From positions 1 to 52,980 of the forward strand of contig CAJIYT010000019.1 of NCBI GenBank assembly GCA_905181715.1: 52,980 bases of DNA, in the 5' to 3' direction. The notes beneath the pieces were generated by a model. It saw only the letters and a list, made by a program, of their open reading frames with translations. It ran no database searches and had not been told where the DNA came from. Within the stretch, counting starts at the first letter, position 1; every line of letters starts with the position of its first letter. The translations under genes and the position numbers were made by a program. This DNA is from an uncultured Candidatus Poseidoniales archaeon (GTDB taxonomy: Archaea > Thermoplasmatota > Poseidoniia > Poseidoniales > Poseidoniaceae). Positions 45,241 through 52,980 of the stretch are shown piece after piece.

Positions 45241-48200
45241 TCACTGTTCGTGAAATTCGGCCCAATCATCCGCGCCCTGATCACGATACCACCAGACTCC
45301 AACTTCATCCTCATACCATTCGGTTCCGTCATCATCGATGGTTATTCCCGAACTCTCCTCTTCGGAAGAAGATTCATTATCAGTATAATCGATAGTGAGG
45401 TCATTATCTTCAGCGACATGACCTCTTCCCTCAGCCTCAGCAAATAGTGAATGATCACGGTTTTGCGGCACTGAGCGATCGATTTCATCTCCGCCCTCAT
45501 GTCTTATTTCTTCAAGACCAACGCCGACGGGAAGAGGCTTACTCGCTCTCTTCTCATCGTTGTATGAAATCGGATCATCATCCATTTCCAACTCATCTTC
45601 AGTCCAGACATCTTCATTCTCACGCTTACGTCTTAGTGCGATCATCAATACCCAAATCAATCCAGCAACTACCACTAAGCCAGTACCTCCAGCATACAAT
45701 ACAGTCAGAGATTGACTCGAGATAGGCGCAGCGGTGTAATTAACCTCGTTATTGTCATCTTCTTTCTTTACCTCTTCACCAATCGCCCAGAGGATTTTAC
45801 TACTGATGATTAAATCATTGGTATCCGGGTAATCACTGGTAGAAGCAAAACCGGTTATTGTTGCATAATATTGGCCAGTTCCTAGAATCGAAAGGTTGGT
45901 AATACTAATTGATAGCGCTAACTCGCTGCTTTGGTCTGCCTCCAGTGATATAGAATTCACCTTGGGTATGAAATCAATTTCATCATGGATAGTCCAGCCG
46001 TCAAGATTGAACTCTATTGAAATTGAATAATTATTGACGTTAGTAACCGTACAAATCAGATCTGATGTTGTAGTAATCTCCACTGCAAGCGCCAAGTCTG
46101 GGCAGTCGAAGATAGGTGCCCCTATTGCCAAAGGAGACCAAGACTCCTCTTCCACTTCTTCTTGAGTAGAGGAAGTGAGGGTTATCACTAATTGATTAGG
46201 GTTAATTATCAGCCAATCAGGAGTGATTAACATTACATTCAATGTGCCACCTCCCGCTACTTCAACAATAATATCAGCCGAACTAGTAGTGAATAAACCG
46301 CTCCCACTGCCGACAAGGTCTTCTGTTAAGTTAAGCGTAGTCCATTCATAAGAGAGGTTCTCCATCAAACCAAGATGCTGAGTGTTTACTGCAGTGAGAT
46401 CAATTTGAACTTCGCCTTGGTCGGCTAGATTGAGAAGGAAGGGGTTTGCAAGTGTACTGAGCGTTGCCTGGACCAGAATTGTTTTATTAATTATTAAGGA
46501 AGCAGGTAATAGTGGTTGATTCGATGCATCACCAGCAAACCCAGTATGGGTAATAGTGATGCTAATATCGCCATAAAGTGCCTCTGCCCACGTGCCCATT
46601 TCAGAAAGGTCACTATAGGTCAATTTGATATTAGGTTCGGCATTATCAGCCAAAACCATAGTGAAATCATCTTGAGTCAATCTGATTGTTACAGTGCCCT
46701 TCTCATTGGTTTGACCACCGGCTATCGAAGAGACGTCGATCCAGAAAGGACTGCCAAGTGACATTACAGGAGCAGTCTCTACTGAAAGAGAAACCGATTG
46801 AGCGGTATCGTTTCGTGTCAAATGAGGCCCGGTGACGGAAATTGCATCAGAGAAATTACCATGGGAATCAATCGCTACTACCGAAACCCAATATGGAGTG
46901 CCATCAATAAGACCAGAAACCTGAGTGGAATTAAATGTTCCATTATCGATAAATGGAGTCAAGTTTGAAACACTAGAAAAATTAGAAGTTTCAACATATA
47001 CCAGATATGACTCGAAAAGAGGTGCCGTAGAATGGTCCCAAGTGATTAGCAAAGCACCACCGTCATCTCCTGCTACATCAAACGCTAATATCGAGGCAAT
47101 TGGGGCAGGTGGATCTGGATATGGTATTTTTAATTCAATGAGATTGGATAATTCTGAACGAACCCCTCCTTCGTGAATCGAACGCACAGCATAGCGGTAA
47201 TCCGAATCTACAATCAAACTCCCGTCAGTAAAGGTATTATTATTGGAGATAAAAGTCGCTTGATCACTATCTATTTGGTTTTCACCAATAGCCCGATAGA
47301 TGTGGAATTCAATCAGGTTATCGGTATATTGAGCCATGTCATTCCATTGTAACTCAACTTCAAAAGACGAGAGCAAAGTATTGCTGAGAATCGGAATCGG
47401 GGGAATGAATAACTCAGGTGCTCCCGGCTGGTAGGAGATTATCAAATCCGAAATGGTCACAGAACCAGCCTTTGTCGAGTTAAAAGATAGATTGGTCATA
47501 AATGTCCCTGGCTGTCTAGCAACTCCTTGATTGATAACATTGGTGAGATTTCCTGAAGGGTTAGGGTTCATATGAATTGCAAATTCAATATCGTAACCGA
47601 TATTCAAAGATGTGAAATTAAATGTTCCATTAGTAGTTGAGTTCAAATCAAAGAAAAGCCCAACTACCCCATTATCATACATATCGAGGATTGGTAGAGA
47701 ATTTTTGACGACGCTATCGAGAAGGATTGCAGTCCTTTGGTCAAAATCGGTAAGCGTCAACATCGGTAAGCCATCCCCAGCACTGCGCGCATAACCAGAA
47801 GCGTTCAGATCATTGTTGCCATCACTGTCGATATCAAGTCCAACTTTATGCCATGCACCAATAAATAGGCCTTGATTAATCTCGCCAACTGGGACTACAT
47901 GTTCGACATTACCATCGCCATCGAAGTCGATAGCCATGGCTTGACCCGGCATTGAACCAGGCTCGAGTAGAATTGGTAAGGGTGCGGATATACTACTTGC
48001 ATTAGCAAAGGTTCGTAGTGAGAAATTACCCTCTATTGTTGCCGAATTATTATCCGTTATTTTTTCATTGGCACTGAGTAATTCGACAAAACCATCACCA
48101 TCATAATCGAAAACCGAAGCATTTGCCATATTCATCTGGCCATTTATTATAGAACTACTCCAGCCAAAACTTCCTTTGTTTTCTTTCATCACAAAGCCAG

Positions 48201-49380
48201 AAATCGAGGTGCCAATAACATCCAAATCCCCGTCCCCGTCAAGGTCAGCAACTATTGTATTTGCTTCGATTCCACTGAATGATGAAATTTCTACCATATA
48301 CCCTAAGTTCGTACTATAATTGTAAACTTTCGAATTATTATCTTGGTCTTGAACCACAAAATATTCACCACTTGATGGCCCATAAATCAGACCGGTGTGT
48401 AGGTCAACGAGAACAGCCAAATCAAACATTGACCCGTCCTTAAAAATTTCAGTGGAACTTGGGTTACCAAATGCATTGCCGGCCCATTTTCGCAACTCAA
48501 GCTTACCATCACTGCGTATCGATAAGATATCAGCAGAACCATCGCCATCAGCATCACTCAATTCAGCTTTGACAGTATAATTACTTACAGTGGTGTTCAT
48601 CGACGGGTTGAAGTCGAAAGTAACTTTATTGTATAGATGAAGACAAACTCTATTTTCAGTCAAAGAAATTGTAGCAACATCGACTTTCCCATCACCGTTA
48701 ACATCGGCAGCGGAAATTTCAGTAGCTTCATTGCAAGTCTCGACCCAAGGAGAAAACACAAGGCCGCCTGTAGGGTCCCAATCGACAAATGAAATCGCCG
48801 CATCAAAACCCGTGATAGCAGAATCATGCGATAGCAGAACAGCTTCTTCATTCAAATCAGCATCGACATCACCACTCGCGATATCAGAAATACGCGCACT
48901 CAAATGAAAGCCATCGCCGAAATCAGAAACAAAGGTGGCGTTGAGAGCCGAGTATTGCATAGAAGCATCAAACGGAAGGTAGAATTCTGGTGATTGCTGT
49001 GAAGTATTATCGTAATGACTTGTTGCCCACGTACTACCGTTTGCAAATGTAGTTTGTTGGCCAATATCACCTTTGCCAGCCCCTTCAAATGCCCATTCTT
49101 TGTAACCATCTTCCTCGATATCGAGCCAGATCTGGCCGGGACTATCATCGGCATAGGAATATTGGATATTAAAACGCGCATCTTCTACGGTTATATTTCG
49201 ATCCAATTCGATCGCTGAACTGGTGTCAGAAGTCCCACCTACTAATGTAATTACGCTAGACTGAGAGCCATTTTCAAATGTATCTACCTGCAGTGGCTGA
49301 GCATCTGCGCTTACCGAGTTAAAGGCCGGTAAAGTAGCCAATAATAGCATGAAAACCAGAAGAATAGAACGTTGACTCAT
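45241..49380 (-). CDS. Large membrane-anchored surface protein with FG-GAP and FN3 modules
   Basis: 1,379 residues from ATG 49380, where GGTGA stands 4 bases upstream; the open frame adds 12 residues. A signal peptide spans residues 1-26. Residues about 180-540 repeat Ca-binding FG-GAP/EF-like units, DVNGDGKVDV, DADGDGSADI, DLDGDGDLDV, DYDGDGFVEL, DFDGDGNVEH and DIDSDGNNDL. Residues about 700-880 contain FN3-like modules, one of which (47036-47110) shares the GDDGGALLITW turn with the giant protein at 1-7647. More beta-sandwich sequence follows, then one membrane helix (about 45650-45710) and a cytoplasmic tail of about 130 residues, rich in Asp/Glu and ending in an aromatic WYEDE-VGVWWYR-DDWAEF motif. 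Function unknown; integrin-like binding is a family-level guess. Confidence 0.82.
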   Translation of the reverse strand: MSQRSILLVFMLLLATLPAFNSVSADAQPLQVDTFENGSQSSVITLVGGTSDTSSAIELDRNITVEDARFNIQYSYADDSPGQIWLDIEEDGYKEWAFEGAGKGDIGQQTTFANGSTWATSHYDNTSQQSPEFYLPFDASMQYSALNATFVSDFGDGFHLSARISDIASGDVDADLNEEAVLLSHDSAITGFDAAISFVDWDPTGGLVFSPWVETCNEATEISAADVNGDGKVDVATISLTENRVCLHLYNKVTFDFNPSMNTTVSNYTVKAELSDADGDGSADILSIRSDGKLELRKWAGNAFGNPSSTEIFKDGSMFDLAVLVDLHTGLIYGPSSGEYFVVQDQDNNSKVYNYSTNLGYMVEISSFSGIEANTIVADLDGDGDLDVIGTSISGFVMKENKGSFGWSSSIINGQMNMANASVFDYDGDGFVELLSANEKITDNNSATIEGNFSLRTFANASSISAPLPILLEPGSMPGQAMAIDFDGDGNVEHVVPVGEINQGLFIGAWHKVGLDIDSDGNNDLNASGYARSAGDGLPMLTLTDFDQRTAILLDSVVKNSLPILDMYDNGVVGLFFDLNSTTNGTFNFTSLNIGYDIEFAIHMNPNPSGNLTNVINQGVARQPGTFMTNLSFNSTKAGSVTISDLIISYQPGAPELFIPPIPILSNTLLSSFEVELQWNDMAQYTDNLIEFHIYRAIGENQIDSDQATFISNNNTFTDGSLIVDSDYRYAVRSIHEGGVRSELSNLIELKIPYPDPPAPIASILAFDVAGDDGGALLITWDHSTAPLFESYLVYVETSNFSSVSNLTPFIDNGTFNSTQVSGLIDGTPYWVSVVAIDSHGNFSDAISVTGPHLTRNDTAQSVSLSVETAPVMSLGSPFWIDVSSIAGGQTNEKGTVTIRLTQDDFTMVLADNAEPNIKLTYSDLSEMGTWAEALYGDISITITHTGFAGDASNQPLLPASLIINKTILVQATLSTLANPFLLNLADQGEVQIDLTAVNTQHLGLMENLSYEWTTLNLTEDLVGSGSGLFTTSSADIIVEVAGGGTLNVMLITPDWLIINPNQLVITLTSSTQEEVEEESWSPLAIGAPIFDCPDLALAVEITTTSDLICTVTNVNNYSISIEFNLDGWTIHDEIDFIPKVNSISLEADQSSELALSISITNLSILGTGQYYATITGFASTSDYPDTNDLIISSKILWAIGEEVKKEDDNNEVNYTAAPISSQSLTVLYAGGTGLVVVAGLIWVLMIALRRKRENEDVWTEDELEMDDDPISYNDEKRASKPLPVGVGLEEIRHEGGDEIDRSVPQNRDHSLFAEAEGRGHVAEDNDLTIDYTDNESSSEEESSGITIDDDGTEWYEDEVGVWWYRDQGADDWAEFHEQ

Positions 49381-49520
49381 CTCTTCACCGTGTGACCGAT
49401 AAATGCAGTCATACAATTGTCTTGCGTCGCGCGGATAACCAATCTTGCCGAAAAGAAGGTAGTTATTCCATTACGGTAGCGTTATGAAATACAGTCTATC
49501 AGCAGAGTATAGGGTCGCCA

Positions 49521-50012
49521 ATGGAAGATGATACTCGCTTGACAATTAATGTCGGTGATATCGAAATCGATATGATTGGTGGTCAAAGTGAAATCGAAGA
49601 GCGATTGACCCGTATCAAGGAAGATGGTCAATGGAATATCTTATTGGAACACATAAAAAATGCAGTGGGAAATTCCGCAGCTTCCAGTATCGCAGCGGAA
49701 GGACTTTGCGAACGGGGAAGGATTTTCAGAGCCATGATTGAAAATTGTAATCTCGATCGCAAACCAGATCAGGTTTTAGCATCCATTCATTATCTTAGAA
49801 GTTCGGAGGGTGTTGATGATTGTCCACCAAGGGTTATTGAAAAAATATTCGAGGACGCTGGTTTAGAGAGGCCTGGAAATCTTTCTCTTTACCTCAATCG
49901 ATTACGCGAAAGAGGATTGCTTGAAATCCCTGCCAATAAAGGTGACAAAAATCGCTATGCTATTCTTAGCTACGAGGGTAGAGCACATCTAGAAAGCCGG
50001 TCACATTCTTGA
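49521..50012 (+). CDS. Probable winged-helix protein
   Basis: 163 residues, no signal peptide. The first 45 residues begin with a beta-like LTINVGDIEIDMIGG stretch followed by helices. The last 60 residues read like a winged helix: a helix with IEKIFEDAGL, then LSLYLNRLRERGLLEIPANKG and a strand RYAILSYEGRAHL. DNA-binding regulator or scaffold is possible. It is divergent from the surface protein and is followed at 50023 by a pentapeptide-repeat gene, GAGGTG lying right after its stop. Confidence 0.65.
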   Translation: MEDDTRLTINVGDIEIDMIGGQSEIEERLTRIKEDGQWNILLEHIKNAVGNSAASSIAAEGLCERGRIFRAMIENCNLDRKPDQVLASIHYLRSSEGVDDCPPRVIEKIFEDAGLERPGNLSLYLNRLRERGLLEIPANKGDKNRYAILSYEGRAHLESRSHS

Positions 50013-50022
50013 GGTGCTTGCA

Positions 50023-50442
50023 ATGGTGATGACCGAAAATAATCCCAAGGACGAAGAGGAGACCCTGGACCTTTCATTTCAAAACCATACCAAGGCAAAC
50101 TTTCGAAAAGGTCGCCACCCATCTTCCAATTTCCGTAGAACTATTTTCGACGGTGCTGATTTAACCGCAGGTGATTTCACTGGCTCAGATTTCAGAAAGG
50201 CTTCAATGTTTTGTGCTGACTTGATGAACTCGACTTTTGATTCCTGTGATTTTAGGGGCACAGACTTAAGAAAAGCACGTCTAAATCTTTCGACCTTTAG
50301 AAATTGCAAATTCAAGGGCGCTGATATTCGTGGTATTCGTGGACGATATGCGATTTGGCAAGGCAGTGATTGGTGGAATGCCAAACTCGATGATGACCTT
50401 AGCAAAGTGCTTAACAAAAAATGGCCTAAACCAAAGGAATGA
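50023..50442 (+). CDS. Pentapeptide-repeat protein
   Basis: 139 residues from ATG 50023, with GAGGTG at 50011-50016; a GTG at 50014 is open but lies in the Shine-Dalgarno site. Residues about 35-110 follow the A(D/N)LXX pattern: DGADLTAGDF, SDFRKASMFCADLMNSTF, CDFRGTDLRKARLNLSTF and CKFKGADIRG. The fold is a right-handed four-sided beta-helix. It is cytosolic by absence of a signal peptide. Pentapeptide proteins range from gyrase protectors to scaffolds; nothing here chooses among them. It converges on a membrane protein gene whose stop abuts it. Confidence 0.8.
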   Translation: MVMTENNPKDEEETLDLSFQNHTKANFRKGRHPSSNFRRTIFDGADLTAGDFTGSDFRKASMFCADLMNSTFDSCDFRGTDLRKARLNLSTFRNCKFKGADIRGIRGRYAIWQGSDWWNAKLDDDLSKVLNKKWPKPKE

Positions 50443-51060
50443 TTATTCCTCTTCATGAATAAGAATTGGACTCCGATCAAGTGCTGCCTTTGCGCTTGCA
50501 TTTAGAAGTGGAAGTAATGCTATCAGTCCACACAAGGTCAAACAGATTCCACACAGATAAGACGTGATCTCATATGCAGTTGACATGGTACCACCAAGGT
50601 GAATATCCGATGCATCTTTGATCATCAAAGTTCCTTGAAATCCACCCAGTCCGCTAATTACAGCACCAACAATGGCGAACTTCGCCCCCCACGAATGTAA
50701 TTTGAATAATGCGATTGCTCCAGATATTATCAGTAGAGAACCGATAGCCAGCGAGTATCCTCTGAGGGTGTATGCCCCGGAATCCCTTGATTCATCATGA
50801 AATAATTGAAACTCGGTTACCGAGATATTATCCCCTTGGGAATTTGGAGTTTCAATTATCGCTAGAACATCTTCCTCGTTGAAGTCTTCGATTTGTGCAC
50901 TCACCAAATCCTCATAGGAGAATAGCGCAAGCAGTAAGCCGCCAAATAGTAAGAATATAGCCACGGTTTTTGGACCCTTTTCGTCGGGACGAACCATACT
51001 GATTCCAGCAGGTGGGGAGCGGCCATCATCGCCTTTGAGTATCATTTTGAAATCACTCAT
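50443..51060 (-). CDS. Four-helix membrane protein of unknown function
   Basis: 205 residues. Hydrophobic segments lie at about 32-50, 100-118, 123-142 and 162-186; a loop of about 50 residues, rich in Asp/Glu, sits between the first two and should face outside. Its ATG overlaps the stop of the thioesterase gene (ATGA), so the two are co-translated. No domain is recognised. Confidence 0.65.
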   Translation of the reverse strand: MSDFKMILKGDDGRSPPAGISMVRPDEKGPKTVAIFLLFGGLLLALFSYEDLVSAQIEDFNEEDVLAIIETPNSQGDNISVTEFQLFHDESRDSGAYTLRGYSLAIGSLLIISGAIALFKLHSWGAKFAIVGAVISGLGGFQGTLMIKDASDIHLGGTMSTAYEITSYLCGICLTLCGLIALLPLLNASAKAALDRSPILIHEEE

Positions 51061-51467
51061 TCGCTACACATCTCCAAACCCTTGCGTAAATCATCTGGAA
51101 TTATTATCGATTGTAAAGATTCCAGGTCTACACAAACCGTGACTTGTTCGCTACTCCAAAGCAAGACATCGTTTTGATTGAAAAAACGATATTGCCATGT
51201 GCATGACTTTTCACCCACACGTGAAATCCAAATATTTGCTTTGACGGTATCACCATAGCGTAAAGGTGCGATAAAATCGGTCTGTGCATTGACTATCGGG
51301 AACCCCATTTTCCTTATGTTGATTAGTTCAGGATATGAAACCGCACAAATCTCCTGCCAACATTCCTCAAAAAAGCGATGTGCCAAATCATATATTCGCG
51401 GATAGTAAGCGATGTTCGCACTATCGATCATCGGATAATCTACTCGCCTAGACAAGGTGACAGCCAT
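51057..51467 (-). CDS. Hotdog-fold acyl-CoA thioesterase (4HBT type)
   Basis: 136 residues. The family pattern is visible: MIDSANIAYYPRIYDLAHRFFEE (an Asp-x-x-x-x-A-Y-Y-x-x-Y-Y start with the Asp at the usual catalytic place), FPIVNAQTDFIAPLRYGDTV, and a C-terminal strand with VCVDLES. It hydrolyses acyl-CoA; the substrate is not readable. It is coupled to the following membrane protein and divergent from metF. Confidence 0.82.
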   Translation of the reverse strand: MAVTLSRRVDYPMIDSANIAYYPRIYDLAHRFFEECWQEICAVSYPELINIRKMGFPIVNAQTDFIAPLRYGDTVKANIWISRVGEKSCTWQYRFFNQNDVLLWSSEQVTVCVDLESLQSIIIPDDLRKGLEMCSE

Positions 51468-51544
51468 GTCCCTCCCATCGACTTCCCCTTGATGAAGGAA
51501 TTGAAGGCACTAACCATTCATATGGTATATCGCATGCCCGTACC

Positions 51545-52501
51545 ATGGCAGAGATGGAACTATTGGAGACCTCTGATGGCTCCACTCCAATCTCGATAGA
51601 GATTCTGCCTCCTAATCGAGGCTTAGGTCTCGATGGCATCCATGGTTTCTTTCAAGGCTTGGGGGACTGGAAACCAGCATTTGTTTCGGTAACTTACCAT
51701 CAAGCCCACAAGATAGATGTAATCGAGGCCGAGGGGCCAGATACCCAGATCTGGAATCGTAAAAAACCGGGAACTCTTGGGGTTTGTGCAATGCTCAAAT
51801 TCCAATATGGTCTGAAGGTCATACCTCATCTTATATGTGGTGGTTTTTCACGCTTTGAATCAGAGGATTTCCTTGTCGATCTCGACTACCTCGGTATGGA
51901 GAATGTACTCGTGCTTAGAGGAGATCCAAAGAAAGGGGACGGGGAATTCAAGCCCCACTCCGGAGGAAATCAATATGCATCTGAATTAGTGGCCCAAATC
52001 TCTAGTTTGAACAAAGGCAATTATCTCGAAGAAGTAAAAGAGGCAAAACCTACCAACTTCAAAATCGGAGTTGCTGGCTATCCTGAAATGCATAGAGAGG
52101 CTGTTGATTTCAAAGTCGATATTTTAAATCTCAAACATAAGGTCGACGAGGGAGCATCTTTTATCATTACACAAATGTTTTTTGAGAATAAGTATTTTTT
52201 CGAGTTTGTAAAAAAATGCCGCGAGGTTGGTATAACAGTTCCAATAATTCCTGGTCTGAAAGTTCTGACATCAAAGAGACAATTGGAAGTATTACCCGAT
52301 TTATTCCATACCAAAATGCCCGCTTCTCTAATCGAAGAAGTAAACGCTTGCGAAAATAGAGAACAGGTAATTGAAGTTGGAGTAAAACACGCGTTAGAGC
52401 AAGCGAGAGGTTTAGTAGAATTCGGCGTGCCATGTTTGCACTTCTTCACGATGAATGATTTAACCACATTTTCAAAGGTACTCGATGGATTGAGGAGTTG
52501 A
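51545..52501 (+). CDS. metF: Methylenetetrahydrofolate reductase
   Basis: 318 residues. Motifs: SIEILPPNRG (E and P of the SxEfFPP strand), FVSVTYHQAHK, MLKFQYGLKVIPHLICGGFS, NVLVLRGDPKKG, GASFIITQMFFENKYFFEF, PIIPGLKVLTS and GVPCLHFFTMN. It reduces methylene-tetrahydrofolate to methyl-tetrahydrofolate, the methyl donor for MetH, which begins 7 bases downstream. ATG 51554 is an alternative start. The tie to folate, not methanopterin, matches the pabABC genes in this window. Confidence 0.9.
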   Translation: MAEMELLETSDGSTPISIEILPPNRGLGLDGIHGFFQGLGDWKPAFVSVTYHQAHKIDVIEAEGPDTQIWNRKKPGTLGVCAMLKFQYGLKVIPHLICGGFSRFESEDFLVDLDYLGMENVLVLRGDPKKGDGEFKPHSGGNQYASELVAQISSLNKGNYLEEVKEAKPTNFKIGVAGYPEMHREAVDFKVDILNLKHKVDEGASFIITQMFFENKYFFEFVKKCREVGITVPIIPGLKVLTSKRQLEVLPDLFHTKMPASLIEEVNACENREQVIEVGVKHALEQARGLVEFGVPCLHFFTMNDLTTFSKVLDGLRS

Positions 52502-52507
52502 ATCGAG

Positions 52508-52980
52508 ATGAGTAGCGAGAAGTTACTACGAGATGCTCTCTCTGAGCGCATCGTCATTATCGATGGCGCTATGGGGACTATGGTCCAGAAATACAACTTA
52601 CAAGAAGAGGATTTTCGCAATCCTCAATTGGCAGATCATTCAATCGATTTAGCCGGTAATAATGACTTATTGGTCCTGACTCGGCCTGATGTAATAGAAG
52701 AAATCCATAGATTATATCTAGAGGCAGGTGCTGAAATAATCGAAACCAATACCTTTGGTGCTACAGCAATAGCCCAGAGTGAATATGGCTTGGGGCATTT
52801 GGCCCGAGACATGAACCTCGCCGCAGCTAAAGCGGCTCGAAGCGCCGTTGATACTCACTTTGCTACCACTGGTAAACAAGGATGGGTCGCAGGTGCAATA
52901 GGTCCTACGAATGTGACATTATCCGCCTCAGCAGATGTTTCAGATGCTTCAAGTCGCGCAGCGACTTGGGATCAGGTACA
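52508..52980 (+). CDS. metH: Cobalamin-dependent methionine synthase, homocysteine-binding domain (3' end outside window)
   Basis: Only the first 157 codons are inside the window. The sequence reads MSSEKLLRDALSERIVIIDG, then AMGTMVQ, NDLLVLTRPDVIEEIH, YLEAGAEIIETNTFGATAIAQ and AGAIGPTNV, the homocysteine S-methyltransferase domain of MetH. It moves the methyl group from methyl-tetrahydrofolate to homocysteine. The zinc-binding cysteines, the folate domain and the B12 domain would follow outside, so a short BhmT/MmuM-type enzyme cannot be excluded; metF next door favours MetH. Confidence 0.8.
   Translation, partial: MSSEKLLRDALSERIVIIDGAMGTMVQKYNLQEEDFRNPQLADHSIDLAGNNDLLVLTRPDVIEEIHRLYLEAGAEIIETNTFGATAIAQSEYGLGHLARDMNLAAAKAARSAVDTHFATTGKQGWVAGAIGPTNVTLSASADVSDASSRAATWDQV

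Overview
The window looks like a chromosomal segment of an uncultured planktonic euryarchaeon, most likely Marine Group II (Candidatus Poseidoniales) or a close relative. That placement is inference. It rests on archaeal genes (MCM, GatE, Trm1, Pth2, the archaeosine radical-SAM enzyme, a PAC2 protein), archaeal GGTGA-type Shine-Dalgarno sites, bacterial-type folate/one-carbon genes, an AMP-forming acetyl-CoA synthetase, and several very large secreted proteins with beta-propeller, FG-GAP and fibronectin-like modules. No rRNA, tRNA, CRISPR array, insertion sequence or integrase was seen. Genes are tightly packed and no gap reaches 300 bases; the largest are about 240 bases (20733-20969, holding a gene remnant) and about 170 bases (40939-41112, nothing recognised).

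Layout. 1-7647: the 3' part of a giant membrane-anchored surface protein, cut by the window edge. 7654-10355: pabC and a fused PabB-PabA protein (p-aminobenzoate for folate). 10375-10761: a small zinc-ribbon membrane protein. 10762-17628 (minus): YchF GTPase, a membrane protein resembling cbb3-oxidase subunit I but with the metal-ligand histidines missing and with EF-hand and SAP additions, its small membrane neighbour, the archaeosine enzyme RaSEA, a phosphatidylserine-decarboxylase-family protein, and a coiled-coil EF-hand protein. 17719-20732: proline iminopeptidase and, divergently, acetyl-CoA synthetase. 20713-20976: remnant of a membrane protein. 20970-29202 (minus): a translationally coupled AddA/AddB-like helicase-nuclease pair.

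29306-36784: a secreted thioredoxin-like protein with a PGF-CTERM-like tail, threonine aldolase, two separate Pth2 peptidyl-tRNA hydrolases, a YHYH-domain lipoprotein, an ECF-transporter S component, and a propeller/membrane/DUF4430 protein. 36784-40938 (minus): GatE and MCM. 41113-44446 (plus): esterase, PurM and Trm1, the last apparently starting at CTG. 44447-49380 (minus): PAC2 protein and a large FG-GAP/FN3 surface protein. 49521-52980: winged-helix protein, pentapeptide-repeat protein, a membrane protein with a thioesterase, then MetF and the start of MetH, cut by the window edge.

Themes. Folate/one-carbon metabolism (PabABC, MetF, MetH, threonine aldolase, PurM) with a possible B12-type uptake pair (ECF S component plus DUF4430 protein) is one. 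A second is cell-surface display and degradation. A third is tRNA/translation upkeep (RaSEA, Trm1, GatE, Pth2 twice, YchF). The least explained unit is the ligand-less oxidase-like protein at 12046-14214. Starts were moved from the longest open frame wherever a Shine-Dalgarno site or domain boundary favoured another codon; the reason is given in each entry.
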